Shown here piece after piece: positions 41,081-48,664 of a stretch of DNA of 64,000 nt. The notes beneath the pieces are model-generated. The model was given only the letters and a program-made list of their open reading frames with translations. It searched no databases and was not told the origin of the DNA. Source of the stretch: Pirellula sp. (GTDB lineage: Bacteria > Planctomycetota > Planctomycetia > Pirellulales > Pirellulaceae). Position 1 is the first letter of the stretch; every line of letters begins with the position of its first letter. The translations under genes were made by a program, and so were the position numbers. Where the stretch lies: positions 1 to 64,000 of the forward strand of contig JAJTID010000020.1 of assembly GCA_021300155.1 (NCBI GenBank), given 5' to 3'.

Positions 41081-43474
41081 TTAATCATTAGAACGGATGA
41101 ACTCGAATTCTACCTCCGCAACTACTCTTTCGTCACTACTACGAACAAATCTCAATGTATCAGAGATCCTCCCGTAGCGAGTAAACTTCTCCATTGCTAC
41201 TGATCCTGACACAATTCCGATGCGGATTTTATCGGCTTCCAGTTTCAATTCCATCCAATCGGGATGTCTGTAATCTACGTCAGACAAATCAACCTGCGAT
41301 AACCAGCCGCACTCAATTAAACCGGTAATACGGTTGTCCATTTCAATTTGATCGGGATTAACGACAATCCTGCTTCTTGTTGAGATACGCGGCAAAACTT
41401 GCTTTTCGGAATTCTGAACATTCACATCCGCAACAAATTCTAGAACTTTCCCGTTAGCGAACTCAAACGCCAATCTTGCTGGTTTTGCTTTCCCCACAAA
41501 GTCTTCATATTTTAGGCGAAACGCGAATTCGAGCGAGCCACCTTTTTCTATCGTGAATGAAGATTGATGTTCTGTGCTTACACATGAACATGATTTCTTG
41601 ACGAAGTTGCAAACTGCGGGCGTTTTGCCCTCATTCTCAATGCGGACTCTACCTAAATATATCCCATTGGAGAAGTCAGACTTTCCAATCTCTATATGTT
41701 TGGGATGCAGCGAAATAAGCGTCTCCTTTTCGACTTGGATCTTTCTGCAAATCAACACTACACAATTGCTGACCAAATCAAGTTCTTCGGTTTTCCACGA
41801 AGCGAGGTCCGATGGTTCAAATGGATAGTCAATCCACAGTTTTCTTCCTCGATGGTCCGACGCCACCACCACATAGTGAGGTGCGTTGAAACCAAGCTTC
41901 GAAACTGCGACAATTGCAACATCGCCCGCACGAGTCGAGCTCATTACCCTCTTTAGGTTCGTGTCTTTATATGCCGTTACTTCGAGGCCGTTCGCTTCAA
42001 GGATGGATTTTATTCTATTGAAGCGTACCCCATCTTTGGTTGGTTCAAGATCTTTTGCAACTTCACGTGGATTGAAACCCGGGTGGAGGATATTCAGAAC
42101 GATTGTCGTGGCAGTGAAACCACATTGTCTCAGTCGGATTTGTTCACTCGCGCCCAAGTCAATCTTCCAGTCCATACCATCCCAAGTAGGGCTGCGCTCA
42201 GGAATGTTTGGATCAGCAGAAAGGGCTGTTGATCCAGAAATCAACAATAATGCAATAGCACCTAGAACTCCTGAGGCACGCTTACTTCTGATCCAATTGA
42301 ATATCGCAAAAACCAGAATAGCCCCAATCACTAAAGCGCCGTACCAGGCGCGTCTGCTCTGAGACGGAACCGCCTTCAAGTCATGACTTTTTACATACTC
42401 CGCTAATCGATCCACTTCATCTTTTGTTGTCACTCCCGCCGTGTACTTGATACTTCGGTCCAAGTCGTTAACAATTGCACCATCCGGAACCGAAACTCGA
42501 AAAGTAGTCTCGGCAACATTCTTCAACTCTTTAAAATTCGAAAACGCGATTCGGTAGCCTCTACCATTTACCCAATCCATCGCAGCCAATGCCTGCGGAC
42601 CAGAATCAGAATATCGGAAAACGCACGATTTCACTATCAAGCCACCTGTCTTCAGATCAACCCTCTCAACCCTTCCATTCGGAAGAATCCGGTAAGAAAA
42701 AAGGTACTCGTACTTTTTCAGTTTCGGGGGTAAAACTTCAAGGTGAACGAAACCACTATCTTTATGCTGCCACGACTTGACCGAATCTTCGCTGTTCATC
42801 TTGCATGCATCAAGGAACCTCTGAAATTCAACGCTTCCACTTACTGCGTAGAACGGCGCTGGGAAATTTGGCATTACCGCACAGTGTCCTGACTTCCCAA
42901 GCTCGAGATCCATCTGCTCTCGTTCACTTGTAAAAGTCCCAATGTCTACAACAGTTGCGCAATTCTCATCTGGACTATTAGTATCTTTGGGAAAACTATC
43001 GCCAGGCAATGATCGCGAAGCTGAACCAAAGACCTTCCCATCAAAACAACGCTGTGTTTTGCATGAGATTCGATCCGCTGTGCCTCCCACCCATTTGGTT
43101 TTATACGCGATCTTTAAATTGAAACGTTGAGCATCAGCAATCATCGAACCTTGGCATTCCGCGCTGAGATCACCTTCGAGAGCGAAAAGATCAACACCAT
43201 CTTGCGCTGCTTTAATGCTCTCCTCGACGCCCAAAGACGACATCTTCACTGCTGGTTTCGTATTGATCTGCCAATGAACAAAATCCCAGGAATAGACTCT
43301 GTTTTCAAGGCGACTGGCCTCGTACAGATCCACTAATTTCTCAGAGAAATTCTCTGCGGCGACAGGACTACTTTCAAAGATAAGCCCCAAACAAATTGAA
43401 AAAAGAATATTGCGCAAGATACCCTCCCCCGAAAAACGCCCGAAAACCAAAGCAGCTTTACGACTGTTCATCAC
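41081..43474 (-). CDS. LolA-like / C39-like peptidase / DUF1573 multidomain membrane protein
   Basis: The 797-residue protein begins with a signal-like segment (NILFSICLGLIFESSPVAAE). An extracytoplasmic LolA-like region spans about 45-345 and ends with the motif PDGAIVNDLDRSIKYTAG. Two membrane helices follow (WYGALVIGAILVFAIFNWI and GVLGAIALLLISGSTALSA). A C39-like cysteine-protease domain then begins with EQIRLRQCGFTATTIV. The Gln six residues before the Cys is the canonical oxyanion-hole position, and HYVVVASDHRGRKLWIDYP supplies His and Asp. The last part is DUF1573-like with the SCSC motif (CNFVKKSCSCVS). Topology puts the C39 domain outside the cytoplasm, unlike the C39 domains of ABC exporters. 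The Cys-rich peptide gene 43739-44269 is the nearest intact upstream gene. Confidence 0.75.
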   Translation of the reverse strand: MMNSRKAALVFGRFSGEGILRNILFSICLGLIFESSPVAAENFSEKLVDLYEASRLENRVYSWDFVHWQINTKPAVKMSSLGVEESIKAAQDGVDLFALEGDLSAECQGSMIADAQRFNLKIAYKTKWVGGTADRISCKTQRCFDGKVFGSASRSLPGDSFPKDTNSPDENCATVVDIGTFTSEREQMDLELGKSGHCAVMPNFPAPFYAVSGSVEFQRFLDACKMNSEDSVKSWQHKDSGFVHLEVLPPKLKKYEYLFSYRILPNGRVERVDLKTGGLIVKSCVFRYSDSGPQALAAMDWVNGRGYRIAFSNFKELKNVAETTFRVSVPDGAIVNDLDRSIKYTAGVTTKDEVDRLAEYVKSHDLKAVPSQSRRAWYGALVIGAILVFAIFNWIRSKRASGVLGAIALLLISGSTALSADPNIPERSPTWDGMDWKIDLGASEQIRLRQCGFTATTIVLNILHPGFNPREVAKDLEPTKDGVRFNRIKSILEANGLEVTAYKDTNLKRVMSSTRAGDVAIVAVSKLGFNAPHYVVVASDHRGRKLWIDYPFEPSDLASWKTEELDLVSNCVVLICRKIQVEKETLISLHPKHIEIGKSDFSNGIYLGRVRIENEGKTPAVCNFVKKSCSCVSTEHQSSFTIEKGGSLEFAFRLKYEDFVGKAKPARLAFEFANGKVLEFVADVNVQNSEKQVLPRISTRSRIVVNPDQIEMDNRITGLIECGWLSQVDLSDVDYRHPDWMELKLEADKIRIGIVSGSVAMEKFTRYGRISDTLRFVRSSDERVVAEVEFEFIRSND

Positions 43475-43543
43475 AATTAGCCCTCGACCGGTCCCATCTC
43501 GTTACGATGAATTGTCAATTGTTGTGTTCTAAGAAAATTTGAA

Positions 43544-43663
43544 TTAGGCGGCAACCTGCGGGATTCCGTTAAGGAATTTCTTTCCTTTGAGGAGGGGTAT
43601 GATGCGCAGGTGCCCACCCAGATGACGCCATTTCTCGGATGACGGCTCCGCTAGCTTGAACAT
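43544..43663 (-). pseudogene. Remnant of an IS256-type (mutator) transposase C-terminus
   Basis: A 39-codon frame starts MFKLAEPSSEKWRHLGG and ends LLKGKKFLNGIPQVAA. The spacing of the W-R-x-L-x-G block and the G-x-x-F-x-N-G block matches the very C-terminal tail of many IS256-family transposases. An in-frame stop lies a few codons upstream and no catalytic region is present, so this would be a scar. It sits in the otherwise empty 264-base gap between the Cys-rich peptide gene and its C39 partner. The assignment is by remembered family pattern, not alignment. A small independent peptide gene is the alternative. Confidence 0.5.
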
Positions 43664-43738
43664 TTTCACCAATACAAAACTTCTTTAAACCAGCAGAATA
43701 CGCCGCCCTTTCCTTATTTCACAGAACCCAACATTTGG

Positions 43739-44269
43739 TTATATCTCGTTCTCGGGATCGGGTGCGGTCGCACCGCCGCCACCACCACCACCACCACAGG
43801 TCGCACCTAGCGTGGCTACTGTCCTAGAACCCATTGCCCATGAACCAGAATCTGCACAATCGCAATCGTACACAGGCCACAGACCACTCGTTATCACCCT
43901 AGTCTCGCACATACTAGTAATCGTACAACACGGCATCACGGTTGAAGTTGTGCACATTCTACCACTCGACGTCCAACCTCCGCAGTACTGGTCTTTCGGT
44001 CCATAGCAACTCGCCCCTGGGCACATCTCAGAACCAGTACAAGCGTTGCCAAACAGTATTATAGTCTCATATTCACACATCCAAGACCAGCTAGAATTCT
44101 CTGCGTAGCACGAATACCAACTATCGACTGGCCAATCCCCACAGCCTAACGCTTGAACCGTTGCTAATTCTGAATCAGAACACAGACTGCCAACAGTTCT
44201 CGGCGAGTCAAACAGCAACACGACACTCAATAACACCGATAACAAAACCCCATTAATTAAGCTTTTCAT
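43739..44269 (-). CDS. Secreted Cys-rich small protein (15 Cys, poly-Gly tail)
   Basis: The 176-residue product has a strong RBS (GGAGAATAGTA before the ATG at 44269) and a clear Sec-type signal (NGVLLSVLLSVVLLF). Fifteen cysteines are present, fourteen of them after the signal region and first Cys, arranged in many C-x3-6-C pairs and a CC pair. Just after the signal comes CSDSELATVQALGCG, which echoes a double-glycine leader (Glu, Leu, Val spacing) but lacks a true GG. The C-terminus has eight consecutive glycines and an acidic end. It is the nearest intact gene upstream of the C39-containing gene at 41081. A disulfide-rich secreted peptide is likely. No named family was recognised. Confidence 0.8.
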   Translation of the reverse strand: MKSLINGVLLSVLLSVVLLFDSPRTVGSLCSDSELATVQALGCGDWPVDSWYSCYAENSSWSWMCEYETIILFGNACTGSEMCPGASCYGPKDQYCGGWTSSGRMCTTSTVMPCCTITSMCETRVITSGLWPVYDCDCADSGSWAMGSRTVATLGATCGGGGGGGGATAPDPENEI

Positions 44270-44334
44270 TACTATTCTCCACGATTAAATGACGAAATTC
44301 AAATCAGAAAAACCAGCAACCATCCATCAGGGAC

Positions 44335-44817
44335 TTACACGAGAGAAACGTAATCAGTTTCCAAAAAATCCAACTCCAACAAACACGCTTCGCTCTTTGT
44401 CGACTCAATCTCCACCTGAACTCGCAAAGATACTGGCGGCTCATTTGGGGCGACTACAGGCGATATCGACACCAACACCCCCTCGCTTGGCTCAACGGCT
44501 AAGCGAGACCGGTACAATACCTTTCGGACCTTAACGCACTCACACGATGATTTGATCGAACGAATCTCCGCATGAGAAGCAATCCGAAATCTCTCAAGCG
44601 GAATACAAAACTCAACCTTACCACCACGTTGAATGCAACCCAAGTCGATTCGCAAAACATCACGATCGGCCCGAACGTCCTGAGCTACCGAGTCATCTGT
44701 AAGCTGAGCTCCTCCATTGCAACCAATTACCACCAGGATCAGTACAGCAAAAAAGGAGGCCCGAAAAATCCTAACTCTCAATCCAATAGAAAGCGACTTG
44801 TGCCAGGGTAAATTCAT
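44335..44817 (-). CDS. DUF1573-like lipoprotein
   Basis: The 160-residue protein has a long hydrophobic N-terminus ending in the lipobox VVIGC, with Cys lipidation expected. The mature part follows the DUF1573 pattern: a strand-rich domain with IRSIKSSCECVKVRKV, where the SCxC motif is the family hallmark (two Cys spaced by one residue). DUF1573 is an Ig-like extracytoplasmic fold often found with secreted peptides and redox proteins. Related SCxC domains occur in the proteins at 41081 and 54492. It lies upstream of the Cys-rich peptide gene by 65 bases and is probably cotranscribed. A redox or docking role for the Cys-rich peptides is only a hypothesis. Confidence 0.75.
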   Translation of the reverse strand: MNLPWHKSLSIGLRVRIFRASFFAVLILVVIGCNGGAQLTDDSVAQDVRADRDVLRIDLGCIQRGGKVEFCIPLERFRIASHAEIRSIKSSCECVKVRKVLYRSRLAVEPSEGVLVSISPVVAPNEPPVSLRVQVEIESTKSEACLLELDFLETDYVSLV

Positions 44818-44980
44818 CGTTGCTCTCGTTGTTTGCTACCAACACAATCAGATAGATGCCAATCGCGACAAACTCAACGATCGAAAATTCGTTTTTTCTC
44901 ATGATTCTGGTTCACTCCCAAGTACTGGCTTTCAAAACGTCTTACCTCGGTCCATTTGCAATCACGCAATTGGCGATTCG

Positions 44981-45346
44981 TCAACGTTTGCGGCACAATG
45001 CCATTGACCAAGGCATTGGCGTTTTGATCGCGACAATTTCCAATCGACTTGATAACAGCGCAACAAAATCTCGTCGGCTGAAGTGCTGGACGTGTCCTGG
45101 CGTATTTCCGAATCTCCGCCAGTACTTTCCTCGTATCACATTGAGAATTCGCCAAGTCGGTTCCCACGGAACACTGACCAACACCCAGCGATTGGCCACC
45201 CGATCGATCTCAGCGAGCGCTCTTACTGGATCCTCCAAATGCTCTCGCACTTCATAAGCAATCACCAAGTCGTACGCGTTCGATTCTACTGGTAATTCAT
45301 GCGTGGATCTAGCTTGAAACGACAACTGCTTGTAACGATTTCGTGC
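44981..45346 (-). pseudogene. N-terminally truncated methyltransferase copy
   Basis: This is a partial duplicate of the methyltransferase at 52247. From ARNRYKQLSF through VLVSVPWEPTWRILNVIRGK and FGNTPGHVQHFSR the protein and DNA match that gene closely. The SAM-binding N-terminal half, including the VLEVGCGPGD motif, is missing. The similarity stops abruptly at 45346, a few bases before the palindromic element at 45355. The distal end also diverges (SSRLEIVAIKTPMPWSM). An open frame extends into the repeat (MVAVYGEDET), but this extension is repeat sequence, not gene. It cannot bind SAM as written. Confidence 0.85.
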
Positions 45347-45354
45347 TGTCTCGT

Positions 45355-45442
45355 CTTCCCCGTAGACTGCGACCATTGTCCCGGACTTGCTCTCGGCCTT
45401 GTTTCAATCTCGCAAACTCCGCCTATGTCAATCCAACGACAC
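45355..45442. repeat. Second copy of the palindrome plus DUF1559 3' flank
   Basis: About 88 bases match 39931-40018: CTTCCC, the GTAGACTG palindrome (less perfect here), the CTCGGCC segment, and the conserved CTCCGCC with GTCAATCCAACGACAC. It joins the truncated methyltransferase on one side to the deleted DUF1559 copy on the other, so it marks a rearrangement junction. Confidence 0.8.
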
Positions 45443-45823
45443 CCCAGCAAACTTTCCATTCGATAATGTTGGATCATCGGGGCAAGCGAACGTTGCTACT
45501 GCCGAGGTACGAACACGGAACGAGAAACCGTTGGCTTGTTGGAAGAGTGTGGCTTGCTCCACATGAGGCAAGAGCAAGAAGTGACCAGTCGCCATTTGCC
45601 TTTGATTGACGAGTACCCAGGGAGGAAGAGTCTTATGAGCGCCTTCGAAGTTATGGCAAGCCAGTCCAAGTTGCTTTGCATGATTCGCACACTGTATTCG
45701 CCGCGCGACTCCCCGAGCCGCTTGAATAGCAGGTAGCAATATCCCAATCAAAGTACCTGTTATTGCAATAACGACCAGCAGCTCCACTAAAGTAAAGCCG
45801 CTATTCCGGTGGGACAAAATCAC
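45428..45823 (-). pseudogene. DUF1559 copy with exact in-frame internal deletion
   Basis: The N-terminal 115 codons ([19 protein letters not shown] to DPTLSNGKF) match the full-length DUF1559 gene at 40004 nearly base for base. The reading then jumps from GKFAGV to the original last residues SLD and the original stop. Relative to the intact copy, 40019-40681 is missing, which is 663 bases or 221 codons. The H-X9-DG tail is lost. The start may be GTG 45823 or TTG 45859. The frame is open, so a short pseudopilin-like product could still be made, but I call it a damaged copy. Confidence 0.82.
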
Positions 45824-47615
45824 TGTGACGCTCCAGTTCGTTTCGTGGAAGTGGATCAATTCGATAAACGTGGTAAGCGTGAGCGATACGAGTCACAGGT
45901 TCAATCTGCTGAAGATATTCTATACCGGCCATTTCGGGTAAATTGTACAGTCTCTTTGTACTTATGATCCACCACTGAGTTGCGCGGATCGTTTTGCGAA
46001 CTTCGTCGAAAGACGCATCTTTTCGCAATCTTGGCGGCAGTTGAGTAGGAACATCGAAGAGTTCGCCATTCATTCCGAAGTAATCTATGTCCATTACGAG
46101 TGGACGTTTGTCTTGATTACTCTTTAGCCACCTGTCTACTTCCAAAATATCCTGTCCCCAGTCAATATTCGACGAGCCAAGTAACTTCCAACCATTCGAC
46201 GGGCCACCACTTAGTGTATTGAAATAGCTAGTGTAGTAAGGATGTACGTTCAAAGACGACGTGACGCTAAGCGTTACTAATGTTACCACAAGCGGAACCG
46301 CGAAACTTCGCTTCTCGTGGCCCAAAAATGGGAGCCGAAAGCTCAGCAACTTCACACCTACAGGAGACGCGACGTACGTGACTAGTGCAAACATAGGAGG
46401 GTAGATCATCAGAACATAACGATGATGATGATTGAAACCCCCTTGCAAGCTGACGCACGCAAAACAAAAAGCTGCAGGGATCGTTAGAAATAAAAACATG
46501 GCAATCACATCCGAACTTACGATCTTTCGACGAATGCCTTCCAATAAAACCCCCGCTCCAACCAGCGTCGCCAACATCGTCGGTTCTGGTGTTTTAAAGA
46601 GGGTTGTAAATACGTAATAATGTAGCCAGCTACCAAACCTCCATTCCCCCAATAAAAAGGACCACTTCTTTTTCTCGACCTTGAACCGAAGGGCATCGAT
46701 TCCCAGTACGTAGTTTTTTGGGAGTGGAACTGGCAAAGATCCAATAGATTTTCCCCGAAAACGATTTCCAAACAGAGTCGCACTTTCGCCAGTTCCCCCC
46801 AATGCATCGCTACAAAACTCATATTCAGCCAGCGGCGTCGCCGATCCTTCGAAAAGATAAAATACATTGAGCGTGAATAAAGCAATCGCTAAGGCAGCCG
46901 CAAGATGAAATAGACGCTTGACTATCCTATGAGGGTTTTTGAAAATCATGGAGCATAGAAGCACGGTCAGTGGCAGTGACACGACTGCCGTGATCCATGT
47001 AAGCTTGGATACCAAAGCAAGTCCAAGAGCAAAGCCGGCAAGAAAAGTGCTTTTCATACATGGGCGCCTAAAGTAGTTCCAAAAGGCTAGGCACGCGAAA
47101 ACACCCATAGCAACTCCACCAACATCTGGAATGATCGTTTGAGCGCCCGCCAAAATATTCGGACAAGTACAACAAAGAACGCAAAGTATATTTCTCGATG
47201 CTGAGTCGCAAAAAACGTCCCTTGTCAAAAACAGCGTTGCTGCAACAAAAAAGAGGAAAAAAAACAAACAACAAATTCTTGCCACAATGAAGTCATTGAC
47301 CAAACCTAATTTCGATTTTTCGAGATGCCTAATACCAATTGCAAACTCTGGTTTTAGTCCAGGTTTATCCGAGAACAACTTCCAGTCGAACGGTACTCTT
47401 TGCGTAGTCGGGGATAGACCTGTTACTATATGGACTAACGGTGGGCTCGTTCGATATAGGTCGAATCGAGAGAACAACCACGGGGAGACCCCAGCCGGAA
47501 GGTGAGCGACTTCGTCGACGTTTGGAAATTGCCGAAAAATTCCTTGGACAAGAATTAGTATGCTCGTCACTACAACGACAAATGTAAATTTGTATTTCTT
47601 AACGAAGCACTTCAT
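45801..47615 (-). CDS. Second GT39-like polytopic membrane glycosyltransferase
   Basis: The 604-residue protein has about ten membrane helices. The catalytic acidic loop [13 protein letters not shown] parallels TDEIAHFAAG in the protein at 37912, and [12 protein letters not shown] parallels NPPLARTIGTL. The C-terminal extracytoplasmic part shares [19 protein letters not shown] with that protein. Overall identity looks moderate, so this is an older paralog than the DUF1559 and methyltransferase duplicates. A polyprenyl-phosphate sugar donor is expected for the GT-C fold. The acceptor is unknown, with island peptides or lipoproteins possible. Its ATG overlaps the stop of the LolA-like gene upstream by four bases, so translation is coupled. 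Confidence 0.85.
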   Translation of the reverse strand: MKCFVKKYKFTFVVVVTSILILVQGIFRQFPNVDEVAHLPAGVSPWLFSRFDLYRTSPPLVHIVTGLSPTTQRVPFDWKLFSDKPGLKPEFAIGIRHLEKSKLGLVNDFIVARICCLFFFLFFVAATLFLTRDVFCDSASRNILCVLCCTCPNILAGAQTIIPDVGGVAMGVFACLAFWNYFRRPCMKSTFLAGFALGLALVSKLTWITAVVSLPLTVLLCSMIFKNPHRIVKRLFHLAAALAIALFTLNVFYLFEGSATPLAEYEFCSDALGGTGESATLFGNRFRGKSIGSLPVPLPKNYVLGIDALRFKVEKKKWSFLLGEWRFGSWLHYYVFTTLFKTPEPTMLATLVGAGVLLEGIRRKIVSSDVIAMFLFLTIPAAFCFACVSLQGGFNHHHRYVLMIYPPMFALVTYVASPVGVKLLSFRLPFLGHEKRSFAVPLVVTLVTLSVTSSLNVHPYYTSYFNTLSGGPSNGWKLLGSSNIDWGQDILEVDRWLKSNQDKRPLVMDIDYFGMNGELFDVPTQLPPRLRKDASFDEVRKTIRATQWWIISTKRLYNLPEMAGIEYLQQIEPVTRIAHAYHVYRIDPLPRNELERHSDFVPPE

Positions 47616-48664
47616 TCGTTACTTGCTTTGCCACGGTAGAGCTTGTATAAATGCCACAGCGAAGTAAAGAAGAGCGATACTAAGACACCGGAAAAAAAGG
47701 ACTTCATGAACGAATCCCAACCGGTTTTTTTTGGCTCGGCGCTCGGGTCCAAATTGACGAGACCTTGGAGGACGCGTGCAACATCATCCAGCAATTCGAC
47801 CCCGCCCGGGAGATATTTGACGCTTCGTGGGACATCACGTTTGTCGACTATTATTGTGCCTGGAAGAATCGCTATCGAAAGACTCGACTCATTCGGTTCA
47901 TTCACCCGAATATTAGTAAATCGCCTAATCCCTTGATTTGTCACGTCAACATCGACCGTCTGTGTCCACTCGTTGACCGTAGGTAGCCAAATTTCCTTTT
48001 TAACCTCCGCGAAATTTGAGTTGTTTCGTATCAAGGTTATTGTCTGCCCATTTACGTATGTCGATGTCTTTCTTTTCAAGACGACTCCCCGACGCTGACT
48101 ATCGAACCAGATATCTTCAATCGTATTGCTCCCAACATCTTGGACATGGATGGCAGTTCGATCCTGGATAACCTCGTCTTCCGAGACAATTTCGCACGTA
48201 TTTCTGGCTATAATCCTGGACACTAAATCAGGGTGGCTTTCTACTTCAGGCCACCAACCCGTAAAATCAAAATATGGGTCTCTCCAAAACGGCTCCAATT
48301 TCGATCGTTGTAATTGATCGTTATTGAGTGTATCGATTTCATGGTATCTAGCAAATTGCCAATAAACCTCTACTTTGCCGTCGGAGATGAGTGTCCAATT
48401 CCAAGCGGGGTCATCCCTCCATTTCAATTTCTCAGTTCTTCTAACGGATTCAATTAACCTCCGGCCCTGACTCGCAAAAACCCTATGCCTTGCAAGTGTT
48501 GATCCTTGAAAACCAGCTTCCGCTTCGAAACTTAAGCTTCTAATACGCGAAGACCACTCGCCATGGACTGCTTGCAATTTCTGCATATCTATTTCGCCTG
48601 AACAGATGCAAGTTAGCAAAAGCCCAAGTTCCGGTCGAATTAGGATCAAGTTTAAGAAGTCCAC
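47612..48664 (-). CDS. LolA-like secreted domain with C-terminal membrane anchor
   Basis: The 350 residues begin at GTG 48664, inside the last codons of the upstream C39 gene, so the genes are coupled. A short hydrophobic N-terminus (LILIRPELGLLLTCICS) suggests export. The body has the LolA/outer-membrane lipoprotein-sorting-like rhythm of beta strands (SLSFEAEAGFQGS, VVLKRKTSTYVNGQTITLI, EIWLPTVNEWTQTVDV). It ends with the motif PGTIIVDKRDVPRSVKYLPG, also seen in variant form in the proteins at 41081 and 53414. One C-terminal helix (FFSGVLVSLFFTSLWHLY) anchors it, with basic residues behind. Its cargo, if any, is unknown. Domain assignment is by fold-like pattern. Confidence 0.7.
   Translation of the reverse strand: MDFLNLILIRPELGLLLTCICSGEIDMQKLQAVHGEWSSRIRSLSFEAEAGFQGSTLARHRVFASQGRRLIESVRRTEKLKWRDDPAWNWTLISDGKVEVYWQFARYHEIDTLNNDQLQRSKLEPFWRDPYFDFTGWWPEVESHPDLVSRIIARNTCEIVSEDEVIQDRTAIHVQDVGSNTIEDIWFDSQRRGVVLKRKTSTYVNGQTITLIRNNSNFAEVKKEIWLPTVNEWTQTVDVDVTNQGIRRFTNIRVNEPNESSLSIAILPGTIIVDKRDVPRSVKYLPGGVELLDDVARVLQGLVNLDPSAEPKKTGWDSFMKSFFSGVLVSLFFTSLWHLYKLYRGKASNE

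Noticed and set aside
45347-45376. Open extension MVAVYGEDET at the head of the truncated methyltransferase
   Set aside because: It is encoded by the palindromic repeat copy, not by methyltransferase-derived sequence.
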